DNA from: Bugula neritina
Lineage: Eukaryota > Bryozoa > Gymnolaemata > Cheilostomatida > Bugulidae
Assembly (NCBI GenBank): GCA_964035545.1
Contig: OZ037772.1
Location: 840,501-890,000, forward strand
Length of the DNA: 49,500 nucleotides
Direction: 5' to 3'
Translations under genes and position numbers: made by a program
Part shown: positions 34,971 through 47,497 of the stretch, one piece after another
How positions within the stretch are numbered: the first letter of the stretch is position 1
Layout of the letters: every line of letters starts with the position of its first letter
The notes under the pieces: model-generated
Databases searched by the model: none
Told to the model about the DNA's origin: nothing
What the model saw: the letters and a program-made list of their open reading frames with translations, nothing else

Positions 34971-35535
34971 TGTAATGGATTTTCACCCTCTATTAGTTTT
35001 TAACTGCGTGAGTCAGTATTACAACTACTGTTGCGTATCGTTTTGAATGCTGTAATTATAGCTAAGTTGCACTAGCTTTCTAATGCCTTATTATTGTGAT
35101 TAAGCTTTCAGTATAATGTAATTTTTATTAAATACGCATTTCCAGAGTTATTTTCCCTTTTTGCTATTTCATCGTTTTGCATTAATACTGATACTGGAAA
35201 TTTGTGTAGCTTTTATGAATGCCTTCAATAGGTTGTTATTATAGCTAAATTCTTGGCCTATTGAATTATTCATTCTCCTTTGTCTATTTTTCTTTTGTTA
35301 CTGTCAAGCTTAACTTTCTTTTGTCTGTTGGAACATTCTAGATGTGAATTCTTGTGTATAAAAGCAGGCGAGTTTCCAGTGTAGCTTCAGACTACTACTG
35401 GAGCTCGCTGGTAGTAGGACCACATGAGCTGTATCTGATACAATAAAGGTTATCCTCATTTGTACTCAAATACTTGGCTTATTCTTTCTAGAGCATGTAG
35501 GCACTAGTTGCATTCAGAACCCACAGTTTACTACA
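34971..35535 (+). repeat. 3' LTR
   Basis: 565 bases, same as the 5' LTR by eye; followed by the ATAT target duplication. Confidence 0.95.
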
Positions 35536-37319
35536 ATATTTAAATTATAAGTTATATAAATTAAAATTCTTACAGTTAAACTTAATGTTATAATATTAAT
35601 TAAATATAATTGTTTCTCTTTGAGTCTTTGATTTGAAATTTACAATAGACATAGTAATATCATAGCCCATAGGCATATGATCAATAATTAATTAATTATA
35701 ATGATTTATCGAATAATATAAATATGAATATCGTATTAATGATATTAAATTTATTATTATTATAAAAAATTAATCGACTTCAAGTTTAGGTTCAAGTTTT
35801 AATACTGAAAAATTGATCTCCTAGTACTACTACTAGTACTACTACTAGTACTACTACGTCTACAGTAGTAGTAGTGGTAGTAGCCTACGATTACAGATTA
35901 CTATTACGTACTATAAGTATTAGTCTATTAGTATTAGTAATACATGTACTATTAGATTACTCTTAGTATTGCTATTCGATTTACTGTTAGTGTTGGTATA
36001 ACTATATAGGAATTGAGACTAAGTATTTCAGTTTCGAACTATTTTATTTATATAAATATTTGTATTAACTTTAAGTATTACTATTAGTAATCACAATTAG
36101 TATTGATATTGCATCTCCTATTAGGATTACTGCTATTACTATTAGTATTGTTGTATGAGTAATTACTAATTAGTATTAGTAATTTTTACTCATTGCATTA
36201 CATTTACTATAAGTATAACTATAAAGTGTAAGTTACTATTATTGCTCTACTATAACTATCAGTATTAAATTTAGTGTTGCAGTTGGTTTTACTGCCAGGT
36301 CCCCTACCATCATTAAATTTGTTTATAATGATAATCTTAGTGATTATCACCCAATATTGACTCATATGACTAGGTTAGCCACATTTATATGATCTACTAT
36401 TGTTGTAAACATAAAAATATGAGGTTAGTGTTAATATAAATCATTTGCTAGGTAAGAGTGTAGAATAAATAATTTGCTAGAGATGAGTGTAGAAGCTGCC
36501 AACCCATGAAACAACTACACCTGACCTAACAGAAGTACAAACATGTTAAATTAGTGTGTTTCACACCACCATAGTTTCTATTAGATGATTAGAATAGCAA
36601 ACTAGCAGTTGATGGCTTTTTCCCTGGCTGGTGGAAGAGTGAATCTAAGTAACATATTAAATCATGCATCACCAACACTGCAGAAATGTTAAAATGAATT
36701 TTGTCATTTAGATTATGGAGAAAACAAGTATTTTCAACACCCAGCACAAAATATTTCATGAAACTATGTTTTCTCCCACTGCTATGTTTCCCCCTATTTT
36801 GTGTCTTAGCGTGAGCCCACGGAATGTATCTAGCCCAAAAATGGGCAGGTAACATTGTAAAACTGGCTGATATCTTTGAATGAGGGGATAAGCAGCTGAG
36901 CCTAATTGTGCTGTTTGTTCATAGAAGTAATACATAACTCACTGGTATTCGTGTTTCACTTCTCCACTATATATTGGAAACAATTGATTAGTGGTGTTCA
37001 ATAGAAGTAGAATAATAGTGTTCACTGAAGCACACAACATTGCTTCATATTTATTGTATATGGAGTTTGAGTCACCAGCAAAAACCTATTCAGTGATTAC
37101 AATGGAAACAATACAGCCTTTGTTAGACAGTTGAAGCTGTGAGCTCAGCATGTTGTAGCTGACTATCATGTATACCAGTGTTATTAACTGCCTTTGTGTG
37201 ACATTATTTTTCATGTCTTTGTTTTGTATGGTTTATTGTTAATGGTTAAGTCTTTGATTTGGAAACCTTCACATATGCAGTGTGAAATATTATGCTAAGA
37301 GTATGTGTATCTTTTACAG
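35536..37319. other. Low-complexity and AT-rich interval
   Basis: 35815-36290 is a degenerate ACTACT/ATTAGT-type microsatellite region. The rest has no convincing exon. If the 5' exon near 27.9 kb is real, this is part of a first intron. Confidence 0.4.
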
Positions 37320-37342
37320 GATTTCCTTATTATATAACCAAG

Positions 37343-40300
37343 ATGGCAGAATCCAGAGTTGTGAAAAAAAGACTAAACAATTCGTATCGCTGTGGGTACT
37401 GCTCGCAGTACTTCAACAAACTTGAAGATCCCAGAACTCTGCCCTGTCTGCATGTGTACTGCATGAGATGTTTGAAGACTGACATCGGTGGTAGGAAGGA
37501 TCATATCAGATGTGCTTATTGTAGGTGAGTTACAGTACATAACACAATATATCATGTCATAGGCTTGCATATGATTTTCTCTCTATCATCTAGGAGTTGT
37601 CTGATGTATGTCTATGAAAAGCAAACAATACTGTATATTCTATGTGAACTCTGGTTACTAACTTGTGGAGTGTGTGGATATCTTTTCATTAGGTAGAGAA
37701 AGTAGCTGTTATGTAGATTGCACCATCAGCTGTCTTCTCTTGTTGAATTGTGGTACTGTTGGATGTCATGGGATTGGGGTTGTCTCCTCATTATATTACT
37801 TTGTTCTCATACAGTACAAGACTTGATAGAGCAACCTTTTTCATATCATCCCCACTTTCATAAATGTTTACTATTAATTATCCCCTCTTTAAAAAACGAA
37901 AAAATTTATGACTGACATAATGATAATATAGATTACAATGCAATATTTTTCCTATTACATTTGAATATAATATAATTGTTTCTGATAATTATATTATGCA
38001 TGTATAAAACACAGAGCAGTTCAATTATTAATATTATGGCTGCAGCTGATGACATTGTGTCAGCTTGCTTTCAAACCTCCCACCACAACCCTTAAACCCC
38101 AACCCGAATATTGAAATTAAAAACACATTCATGTAGAAGTAGACTGAGATGGCAGAATTGGTTAAATAGATAAGCTAAGATGAATGCTTATAGATATACA
38201 TGTACATGTAACTTGCAAGAGCTCAAAAGTCTTTAACAAACTGCTTGAAATTTTCAAAATCGAAATCCAGGCTCCCCCTAAAAAGCCCAAATTCCCTCTT
38301 ATAGGGGGATTCTCCCAGGTTGGGAACCACTGTGTTGAATTGACTTGTGTTTACTATCTTCTTTCCTGTGATTATAAACATGTATGATGTTGTCATGACA
38401 ACACAGTTGCTGTGGCACAAAGTACAGTTTACTAGTATGTAGTGATTGTGTAGTGAGAGTGGAGTGTCTGGTTATTGTCCATGGTTATGTGTAATCTGTA
38501 AGGAGTAGAATTATATTATTTTAATATAATGTTGAGAGAGGTACTTTTATAATGGCAGTTTGCTCAATAGCTTTAGTTCTAATGCGATAGACTCATAACT
38601 CTGGAGTCTAGCAGCTGTTACTATTACCACTAGCTGTTCAAAATTCTGCCAACATCCGGGCTGCCAAAGCATAATAGCCATTGACATTAAGGCCAAGCAG
38701 TCACTGGGAAATTATTTGACTAAAGAGCAGGTCTTATGACAATTAGTAGTCAGCCCCTTAGACAGGAAACAGTGATTCTGTGACCTATTTAGTTAAATCC
38801 AATGCTGAACTTTTGATTGATTATTAGACGGCCATCACAATTTTATTTGGTAGTGAGTTGTACAATATAATATTATGGGGTGCCAATCAGTGTCTAATAT
38901 AGTCTGTGAATTGAGTGTCTCCTTTAGCTTTGATGAGTTGATTACTTCTTCTACCATCAGTCAGTTGTATTGAGTGTTACTTGGTACTGAGTGATGAATA
39001 GTGTTAAGGATTTGGGCCTCTATTATGCCAACCCCCCCTCCCTCTGACTTAGACTGTGACCCAACCTGCTGCACATACATAGTAGTACTACACTGAAGAT
39101 AGTCAACATGTGTATATATCATATACATATATATATAACATAATTATATATATACATGCATATATCATCTTACTAGTAATGGATTACTAAGTACAAGTTA
39201 TCCTATGACTCACTCTTCTTATGCTAGCTGCACGAGATAGGCAACACTCACACGTGACACGCACTCACAGTGCACTAGCTCTTGACACATTGCCAAGGAT
39301 GATGAAATGACAGTTTCGAGCCACTCCTAGCAGTTAGAGTGACAGGGAATAGTTGTAGTATGTTGTAGTATTGGCTCTTCAGAATTCACCCCTCAGTAAT
39401 TAGTTGCATTGCACAAACTTGCAACAATAGTGAATAATTATTGACAATATGGCCTCCACTCAGTAGTTAACTAGTAATTTGTCTTGTCATTTTACTCTAC
39501 AAGTTACAGTTGAGTCTATTTGTTGAGTAGCAGTTCTTTGTCATGAGTGACTATTTTCTAGCATATTAGGTACATAATATAGTCAAGTGTGTTTGTGTGA
39601 TAGCCTGTGGTCTATATAATGAATGTGTGTTGATGAGTGATGAGTATTTATTTGAGTATTTGTCAAGGACACAGCTGTGTGTGTAGATGGAGTATTTCAT
39701 TACTTGAGATATACTAAACACAGCTAACACAGGTAACATACTGATTGCTATATATTGTAGGAAAGATCACTATGACATCACAGATCCCACAACACTACCA
39801 GTAGCTCAGCATGGAGACCCCTTAGAATACAAGTCTCCACCCAAACCGGCACCCATTCCCTGCGATGTGTGTAAAGGTGGAACACAAGCTGCTGTGTTTT
39901 GTCTTGAGAGTCAAAAGAAATTGTGTCAGCAGCATCAAGAAGTGAGTCTTTCTTATATAATTTCTCAAGATTAGTTACGAAACCAGTTCTGGTTTGTGTG
40001 TAGAATATTATTGAAAAGAAATGTTGAGTCTGTGTGACTTTTTATACCAAACACACAGTTTCACAGTGCAGTGAGTCAACTATGACAGACTTGTTGGTGA
40101 AAATACAACCAACTAAACTGTTGACCTTTATTATACAGAATCACAGAGAGCTGATGGGAGATAGACATCAGTTTATTGACATTGAGGTCTACAGAGCTTC
40201 TCCCCAAAGATATACTATAACTGAATGTGAACATCATAAACAGGAACAGCTGACAGAAGTGTGTTCCAAGTGTCACCAGATATTCTGTATGAGATGTGAT

Positions 40301-43300
40301 ATGAGGACTGGCTGTAAGGATAAGACAGGTATTTACTTGCTGTTTCTATTTCTGTAGAGAGAAACTGAGAAATGTTACAAGAACCTGTTATTTATTATTT
40401 TATTATTAAAGTGAGTTATGTAACAGTATAAGAGGAAGTAAGTTGGTCAGCATTAAGGTTTGTGTGAGACAGAAGTGGATAGTGCAGGAGTTTATATTCT
40501 CACTGTTATGTTGAATATTTAGTATATTTCATCCTTCAAGTGTCTGTTTCCTTGATAAGATGGTATAGGCATAGCTTTAACTCAGTGGTGTCCTAAATTC
40601 TTCATACCATATCCCCCTTCTTATAAATATTTTCTATAAAGTGTCCCCTTTTGATAACATTGTAATTTATTTATAAAGAAAATCTAGAACAGATTTTTTT
40701 TCCTAATAATTCATTGAGTGTAGGAAAAGGCCAGCGTGTTTGACATGGACCAGTGTCTGCCACAACTTCAGTTCAGCTTTGAAAGCATTGATGCTGGTAT
40801 TAAAAGCAGTGAGTTGATGATTATACTCATTCATTTTAGGTTCAGAGTTTTTAGTACAGCAAATATAACTACTAGGTATGCAGTAAATAGTTTATAGAGA
40901 TCAGTTTGACTGACTGCAAAAACTTGCTGTTGGTTTTTACTTTCAAGAAGCTTTTTAACCTCCATTCGTAGTAGGAGGGGTAGCAGCTAGAGTAGAAAAG
41001 GAAAAGGCACTTTGTGTTTGACATGGACCAGTGTCTGCCACAACTTCAGTTTAGTTATAGTTATACATATACATGTAACCTGGAAAACAAAGCAAGAGGT
41101 CAAAGAGCTGGTAAACTGTGTGAATTTTTTAGAAATGAAACCCCTAAAAAGCCTAAATTCCCTGCAAAGGGGAAATTCCACTAAGGTTGGGAGCCACTGC
41201 TTTAACTTTTCCAATTATATTATTCCAAGTGCAGTGAATAATGAGCTAACCTGTGACATCTTTCTAGTCCAAGTCCAACTGTCTAGTTATTACATAGTAT
41301 GTGTATATAGTGAGACATCATCAACCTGTAGTTACAGGTAGTAGGTGTAGAATAAGTACAATGTCATATCTATAATAATGTTTTTATGAATAGTGTGATT
41401 TTATGTATACAGAGGAGACAGTAGCATCCCATGACTTGGCATCTTTGAGTGATTTGTCTTGTGAGTTACGAGAAAGTCTGGCAGGTGGAATAGAGACTCT
41501 GTCTGAGAAAGTTGCAGAGTTGAATGACATCTCAAAGGATGCCTGGAAAGAACTGAGTAAAATAGAAGATGAAGTGAAGAAGATGGTTGCCAGAGTAAAC
41601 GCTGTAGCTGATGCTCAGGTATGCTGACATGGTGATGTCATTTAGTGTATTTCTGTTTGTCTGAAATTGGAATTTGCATTTGGTCTTTGAGTTGTAAATA
41701 GAAATGAATTTCATTTGCCACTAGAATTAACTAACAATTAAAGCATTATTATTCTGTGTACAAGTAGCAGTAGTCATACATCACATGTTACTCAGTGCAG
41801 AGGAACCTGTCAATACAGATGACTCACTCATCCTTCTGCAACTGTCAATCACTCACACAGGGAAGTTGGCTGTGTGAGTGATTGACAGGTGTCAGGAGGA
41901 GGAGACTAGTCACGTGATGTACTAGCTCTCTGCTGTGTATAGAGTGTCACGTGACTCGGTCATTGTCCACTCAGTGGGTGATCTGTTATTTTCATTTCAA
42001 GTGCAGAGGTTGTGAGGTGCAGATGTGGTTACACTGTGTTACTATTTATTAGATAGCAGAGATTAGAAAGAGAGCTACAAACCTGAGGCTAGAAATATAT
42101 GGATATTTGAAGAGCTGCACACAGATAGTGGATAATTATAGAATAGAGCTGGCCTTGAGTAAGACAATGGGCAGACAGTCTCTGCTGGACACAGTACAAC
42201 ATGCAGTTGATAAGTTCAATGATGCAGGGATTGTGAGAGACTACAAAGAGATGAGTGAGAAGGTGGAAAAGGCTACAGATATTGGTGTAATAGAGAAGTG
42301 TGTACTTCCAGACAGCATCTTGGTACCAACATGTAGGTGGAGTCTATAAATAGTAACACTAACTATAAATAACTTTCTGCTTGTAATCAGTTGAGTTGCT
42401 TTCACTAAATATTTAAATAGTAGAATAAGTAGATAGAGTTTATTTATTAGAGAATTGAGTTTTGTTCTACTCTCACATTATGAGACATTTCTGCAATGTT
42501 TCAGAGTTTATGATGTATAAGTGAGCTGCTAAACTGTGTTATGCTGACTACCTGCTGTCAGTATTAACAAGATATTCTCACTTAGACCTGTGCATCACGT
42601 AGCAACTTGTAGTAACTACAGACTGCTTGTATTTAAAACATTTTTTTATTTTAAGTTTGAAAAGCTGTTCCCTACTTCTTCAGGTGATGAGATTCTCAAG
42701 TTATAGAATTGTTATTTTGTTGTTGCAGACAGTGAAGACAGTCTGGGACTGAAGCTGCTGCAGCCACCATCTTCTCTGCAGTCTGATGGACTTCCTGTAC
42801 GTGACTTTTGTGTCTCAGTAAACATCTCAGCTGATGGACATGTGATGTGTAAGACAATAGAATGTGTAAAAGTAATAAATAGAGAGACTCTGGGTACTAT
42901 CAGCTCAGTGAAACGCACCAACACTACATGGTGGTGGGAAGAGATAATCCAACCTGAAGGGGTGATGGTTGGCTGCTGGTATAACTGGGAGGAGAAAACA
43001 GCTGAATTCTTACTTCTTGATCCGAACTCCTTTGAGAAGACTCGCTCTCTCTACAAGCAGCCATTAGGTGTACTCATCTTCACTTCCTATAGAATAGCTC
43101 AGCACGACTCACTGCTCTGTATTGTAGACAGGAGAGAGAAACAGCTGGTAGTCTGTAATCTAGTTGACAATAAAATACAGAAGTTCCCACTTCCTGAGAT
43201 GAAGTTCCCTCTACCTGTATGCATCCTCCCAGACTCAACTCTCCTCATAGGAGACCGTACTGCAGATGGTGCAGTGAGAAGATATAAAGTAGAAAACACA

Positions 43301-44562
43301 ACTCTCTCTCTAATGTGGGAGTTTCCTCACATCTCACAACCAACTGGTATTTCCTTTGATCCAACATCTGAACTGATTCACATCTGTACAAGGGAAGGAC
43401 CTCTCCTCATCCTCTCACTTGAAGGTAAATACTCTGTTTATTATAGTAAGTTTAGTTATTTTATATATAATTATGTTGCAGTAAATAATATATTTTAATA
43501 ATTAACAGTAAACAACTTCCACTCATAAGATATATAATGATATTGTTAGTATTTATCAAGTCACTGATGTTATTTTTAGCTAAAAGTTATGTAATAAAGA
43601 CTGTAACATGCTGATAGTAGATGTTATATTCTTCATCACATGACTTGTAGCTAATAATAATATTAGTGAATAATACTGTCTCCTTGCAATAAGTTTATTT
43701 CCAGCTGCAGTAACATGCAGGATGTAAGCACAGGTAAAAGTGTATATTATACTGTATAGGTTTAAGGTGTACTCTGTGTAGTGTGCAGTGAGCTCTTAGT
43801 AAACTCTCTATTCAGTCTTCCTTTCCAAGGGTTCACCTGGTAGTGTAGAGGATAGGGACTCCACACTGCTAAGTGAGTTGGTGCTGCAAGGGGTTCAAAC
43901 CCACCCATCAGCATGTCTAGTTAGTATACTATGCAAGTGTTTTACACTAATTTTAGAGGTGCTCAGTCTAACAACTGTACAGACTGCCAGCTACACATGA
44001 GTTATGAGTTGTAGTTTGACTTCAGTCTAGTGCTGCTGTTGTTTTGGTCATCAGATAATTTAAAAATGAATAATTTGATACTTTTTGACTGCCATTACTG
44101 AGACTATTGTAATTTGATGATGGTTGGTAGAGCAGTGTTTGCTGGTGGGACTCAGGTGGCTGTGGTTGGTTCTTGTCAAGTATTTAATATGTGATAATGT
44201 TGGAGTAGCTGCAGTATTATTAGAAGTAGACATGTGGGTGTGTACTTGCTCAGAGCCACAGGCTAAGTTTGTGGGTCAAGGTCAATACAGTTGTATAATG
44301 AGATACTATTTTCTGCTGTTTGAGTATTTACTTCATGCATGTAACCTGCTGAGTTCCATCTTTAAAGGCAGTCTGTCTGTTTCTCTCAATACACACCAAC
44401 TGATACAATATGATGCTATTATTTACAGGTCAACTGGTGCTTACTGTTCCCAGAGAAAGTCTTGGTGTGAGTGCCGAGGTGTGGGACATTGCTGTGTATA
44501 ACAAAGACACAGTGTTTTTAGCATGTGGAGACGGACTGAGGAGATACACAATAAAATACTAA
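37343..44562 (+). CDS. TRIM-like RING/B-box/coiled-coil protein, seven coding exons
   Basis: Exons 37343-37524, 39761-39941, 40139-40328, 41413-41618, 42053-42332, 42729-43424, 44429-44562 join in matching phases with GT-AG borders to 622 codons plus TAA, no interruption. Start: ATG in AAGATGG context. RING (exon 1): CGYC, LPCLHVYCMRC, CAYC, the C3HC4 spacing of E3 ubiquitin ligases. B-box 1 (exon 2): CDVCKGG, AVFCLESQKKLCQQH. B-box 2 (exon 3): CEHHKQEQLTEVCSKC, IFCMRC. Exons 4-5: coiled coil (LSEKVAELNDISKDAWKEL). Exons 6-7: beta-propeller-like repeats (GVMVGCWYN, LLCIVDRREKQLVVCNL, CILPDSTLLIGDR, ending DTVFLACGDGLRRYTIKY), similar in plan to TRIM-NHL. Likely a cytoplasmic E3 ligase; substrate unknown. 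Confidence 0.85.
37749..38332 (+). mobile_element. hAT-like MITE in TRIM intron 1
   Basis: Ends ...GGTTGGGAACCACTG and is flanked by TGTTGAAT at 37741-37748 and 38333-38340, an 8-base duplication typical of hAT. The left end is worn (TGTGGT instead of CAGTGGT) and seems to hold about 75 extra bases. The inner segment matches 26960-27322 inverted. Confidence 0.65.
38560..38655 (+). ncRNA. Worn tRNA-like sequence (possible SINE head)
   Basis: TAGCTTTAGTTCTAATGCG resembles an A box, GACTCATAACTC resembles a Met anticodon arm, and TGTTCAAAATTC resembles a B box. Too worn to be a working tRNA. Confidence 0.3.
39100..39180. repeat. TATA-rich dinucleotide tract
   Basis: ATATATCATATACATATATA and similar, in TRIM intron 1. 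Confidence 0.6.
40583..41199 (+). mobile_element. hAT-like MITE in TRIM intron 3
   Basis: Starts CAGTGGTGTCCTAA, ends TTGGGAGCCACTG (inverted ends) and is flanked by an exact 8-base duplication CTTTAACT (40575-40582, 41200-41207). No transposase frame. A block TTTGACATGGACCAGTGTCT with its following 15 bases occurs twice inside (about 40738 and 41017), so the element carries an internal duplication. Its right end matches that of 37749-38332. Confidence 0.8.
41842..41888. repeat. Perfect 19-bp inverted repeat with 9-base loop
   Basis: CTGTCAATCACTCACACAG (41842-41860) and its exact inverse (41870-41888) in TRIM intron 4, followed by two TCACGTGA/TCACGTGAC sites near 41910 and 41947. Confidence 0.85.
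43832..43910 (+). mobile_element. tRNA-derived SINE head in TRIM intron 6
   Basis: A box TGGTAGTGTAGAGG (43838-43851) and B box GGTTCAAACCC (43892-43902) with 40 bases between, the layout of a Pol III internal promoter. No complete cloverleaf, so a SINE or tRNA relic and not a gene. Confidence 0.5.
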
Positions 44563-44739
44563 ACTTATCAGCTACAGTTTACTAATAATCAGCTCAGTGA
44601 GGTACTGAGAGATAAAATGGATAATATTTGTCATCAACATAATTATATTCATTACAATTCATCAATACACACACTCTGTAATTATAGTTGGATATGAGAT
44701 GTTTTACTGTATCAAATATATGTTGCTATTTTACCATCT

Positions 44740-44745
44740 AATAAA
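44740..44745 (+). terminator. Poly(A) signal of the TRIM-like gene
   Basis: AATAAA 178 bases after the TAA, followed by a GT-rich stretch (TTTATTTGTTAGTG). Confidence 0.6.
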
Positions 44746-45275
44746 GTTTATTTGTTAGTGAAAACATAGTCTGTTTTCATGCCTCATTAGCTTTAGTTCA
44801 AGTTGAGTTTGGTTAGTAAAAATAATCTATACTGGAGCAGTAACTGTAAATGACTTGTTTGTGGGAGAATTTATTCACTGAATTGACATGCAGGTGCAAG
44901 TACCTCCAACATGACTAAGTAAATTTATTCCAACCATTCATAATAATATACATTCCATTGCTGTGTACAACAGCATTGAGTAGCCAATCAAATTGTTTCT
45001 TGTCACGCAATCAGGAATCTGATAAATAATATATAAGGCAATCAACTAGATATAAACACTGTATTACTCTACACATGAGCTGTCTATGATACAGCTGTTT
45101 TGTAAACTGTGTGTAATTTGATGAGTTTAGTTCAATTGGTTGCAGTTTAATTATGACATGTTCCCCATTCACCTGGTAGAAATACCTTGTGTGCACAGAC
45201 AAGTTGTAATGACTAACAGAAACTTTTTCAGTAGGTTCCAGTTCATCTTGAATATAGTACAGCTTGTTGTCATTT
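44746..45275. other. Intergenic, no gene seen
   Basis: Unique AT-rich sequence between the TRIM-like gene and the 35-bp array. Confidence 0.4.
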
Positions 45276-46060
45276 GGTCTCCATAGTATTGATGGTACAC
45301 TACCTTGTTTGGCCTCAATAGTATTGATAGTATACTACCTTGTTTGGCCTCAATAGTATTGATGGTAGACTACCTTGTTTAGCCTCACTAGTATTGATGG
45401 TACACTACCTTGTCTGGCCTTAATATTATAGATGGTATATTACCTTGTTTGGCTTCAATAGTATTGATGGTAGACTACGTTGTTTAGCCTCAATAGTATT
45501 GATGGTACACTACCTTGTCTGGCCTTAATATTATAGATGGTACATTACCTTGTTTGGCCTCAATAGTATTGATGGTATACTACCTTGTTTGGCCTCAATA
45601 GTATTGATGGTAGACTACCTTGTTTGGCCTCAATAATATTGATAGTATACTACCTTGTTTGGCCTCAATAGTATTGATGGTAGACTACGTTGTTTAGCCT
45701 CACTAGTATTGATGGTACACTACCTTGTCTGGCCTTAATATTATAGATGGTACATTACCTTGTTTGGCCTCAATAGTATTGATGGTATACTACCTTGTTT
45801 GGCCTCAATAGTATTGATGGTAGACTACCTTGTTTGGCCTCAATAATGTTGATAGTATACTACCTTGTTTGGCCTCAATAGTATTGATGGTAGACTACCT
45901 TGTTTAGCCTCACTAGTATTGATGGTAGACTACCTTGTCTGGCCTTAATATTATAGATGGTACATTACCTTGTTTGGCCTCAATAGTATTGGTGGTAGAC
46001 TACCTTGTTTGGCCTTAATAGCATTGATGGTACACTACCTTGTTTGGCCTCAATAGTCTT
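45276..46060. repeat. 35-bp tandem array, ~22 copies
   Basis: Unit CCTTGTTTGGCCTCAATAGT followed by ATTGATGGTACACTA. A variant with TTAATATTATAGATGG recurs at about 45420, 45525, 45735 and 45945, i.e. at 105 and 210 bases, a six-unit higher-order period. There are no spacers, so it is not a CRISPR array. Confidence 0.9.
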
Positions 46061-47497
46061 GCTAACAGCACAACTTACAAGATTCAACTAATTTAACTTG
46101 TTGAGATTTACATGAATATAATACATATGAAATGTGAAAATAGCATTAAAAGTCAAGCAAGGAATTCACATGTTGACACAATTATATACTTTCACTTGAA
46201 GGTAAGCTTGATGAACCAATATGAACTGTTCACAGAGTTTACTGTGTAGGATTTGCACCTAGAATATTTAGTTACATCAGAGCTAAGTGAAAAATCTAAC
46301 AGTTGATTTATTCTGTTGAAAGTTAATGTGTTGAGTATTGATCTTATTACCCAACTTCACCCTTTTTACTGTAGAGTTTGTTGATGTAAGTTCACTTAAT
46401 TAAACTATCCTCATGCAAGGGGTGGGGTGGAATATTATTGTGAATTTATGCTTTACTTGTTATTATAGGGTCTATTTAGGCAAAGCTATTTCACCAGGTT
46501 TGTGATTGCTAACACTTTATTCTATTTATTTCAAGATACTAATAAAACTGTACAACTATCAAAAACACGTTCCATAATAAGGGAGAGAATATACAAGACT
46601 TTACAATAACAATTCCAAGTGCTCTCTGCCTGCTAGTCAAATAGACTAGGGCCCACTACAAGTATTTAGCTCCGCCTACTACTAATTATTAACAGTCACT
46701 GATTGGCCATCACGATGGCACCATCACACTAGTTGATCTGCATGCTGCAAAATGCATCATGTCCTCTAGTTAAAGTGTGTGCATGGAGTTGTCCTTTCGA
46801 TATAATAACATAATGTACAAAATCTCTACAATATGTCATCTGGGATATCTGTATGATAAACTTAACCAATCAACTAGCAGCATCTTCACTATTTAATGAA
46901 ATTATCAAACTATATTATTCAACTGTAACATTATCCTAGTGAAACCTCTTATCTGTTCCTCCTATTCACTAATCATCAAATTATTCTCCTCTACCAAATC
47001 AATACATTGTGCAGACTCCATACTCAATCTCCTCTACATACAGTTTATATTCTAGCTATCAGAGTCATGATTCTACATCACATGAATGTTCTCTACTTTA
47101 ACAAGAGAATAGCCAACTATAAAAACCTGCTATAGCACACAATATAGCAACCTGTTATAACATGACATACAGTACATCAATATTCATTCACTACACAAAA
47201 TATCTCAATACACATAACAACTGGAGCTGCTGAAGTTCAATGGCTTATACAAGTTGAATTGAACAAAACACTACGTTGTTCTTCAGCATATCAACTAGTA
47301 TGAGTAGTGTGGAGAGATCTTTTATATATATAAAAACTTGTGTTTGAAGGAAATATTAAATTATATTATTCCTCTTAGCATCACATGTAGCATGAATATC
47401 AACTTATAGTTAGTGAGTTACTAGAAGTTTCTTTGTAACGGAATCCAGTCCGGGTTCCCCTGCAGTTCCATCTCAACGAGTCTGGCCTGAGCTGAGG
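46061..47497. other. Intergenic, no gene seen
   Basis: AT-rich unique sequence with no convincing frame or repeat. Confidence 0.4.

Larger units (their letters stand above)
28188..35535 (+). mobile_element. Complete Ty3/Gypsy LTR retrotransposon
   Basis: Two LTRs of 565 bases (28188-28752 and 34971-35535) that look identical by eye, starting TGTAATGG and ending TTTACTACA, flanked by a 4-base ATAT duplication (28184-28187, 35536-35539). Inside: a tRNA-Leu primer site, gag (28803-29708), a -1 frameshift signal, pol (to 34783) and a GGGGGGAGAA polypurine tract. The RT-RNase H-integrase order is that of Gypsy, not Copia. Coding DNA is GC- and CpG-rich, unlike the AT-rich host. With equal LTRs and open frames it is a very recent insertion, perhaps still able to move. 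Confidence 0.95.

Noticed and set aside
40724-40812. Possible TRIM exon after GTGTAG
   Set aside because: In the phase set by the previous exon it meets a stop at once, and the stretch lies inside the hAT-like element; exon 3 joins exon 4 (41413) perfectly.
43832-43910. Functional tRNA gene
   Set aside because: A and B boxes are present but no complete acceptor or anticodon stems can be drawn; more likely a SINE head.
45276-46060. CRISPR-like regular array
   Set aside because: Units follow each other directly without unique spacers, and the DNA is animal nuclear.
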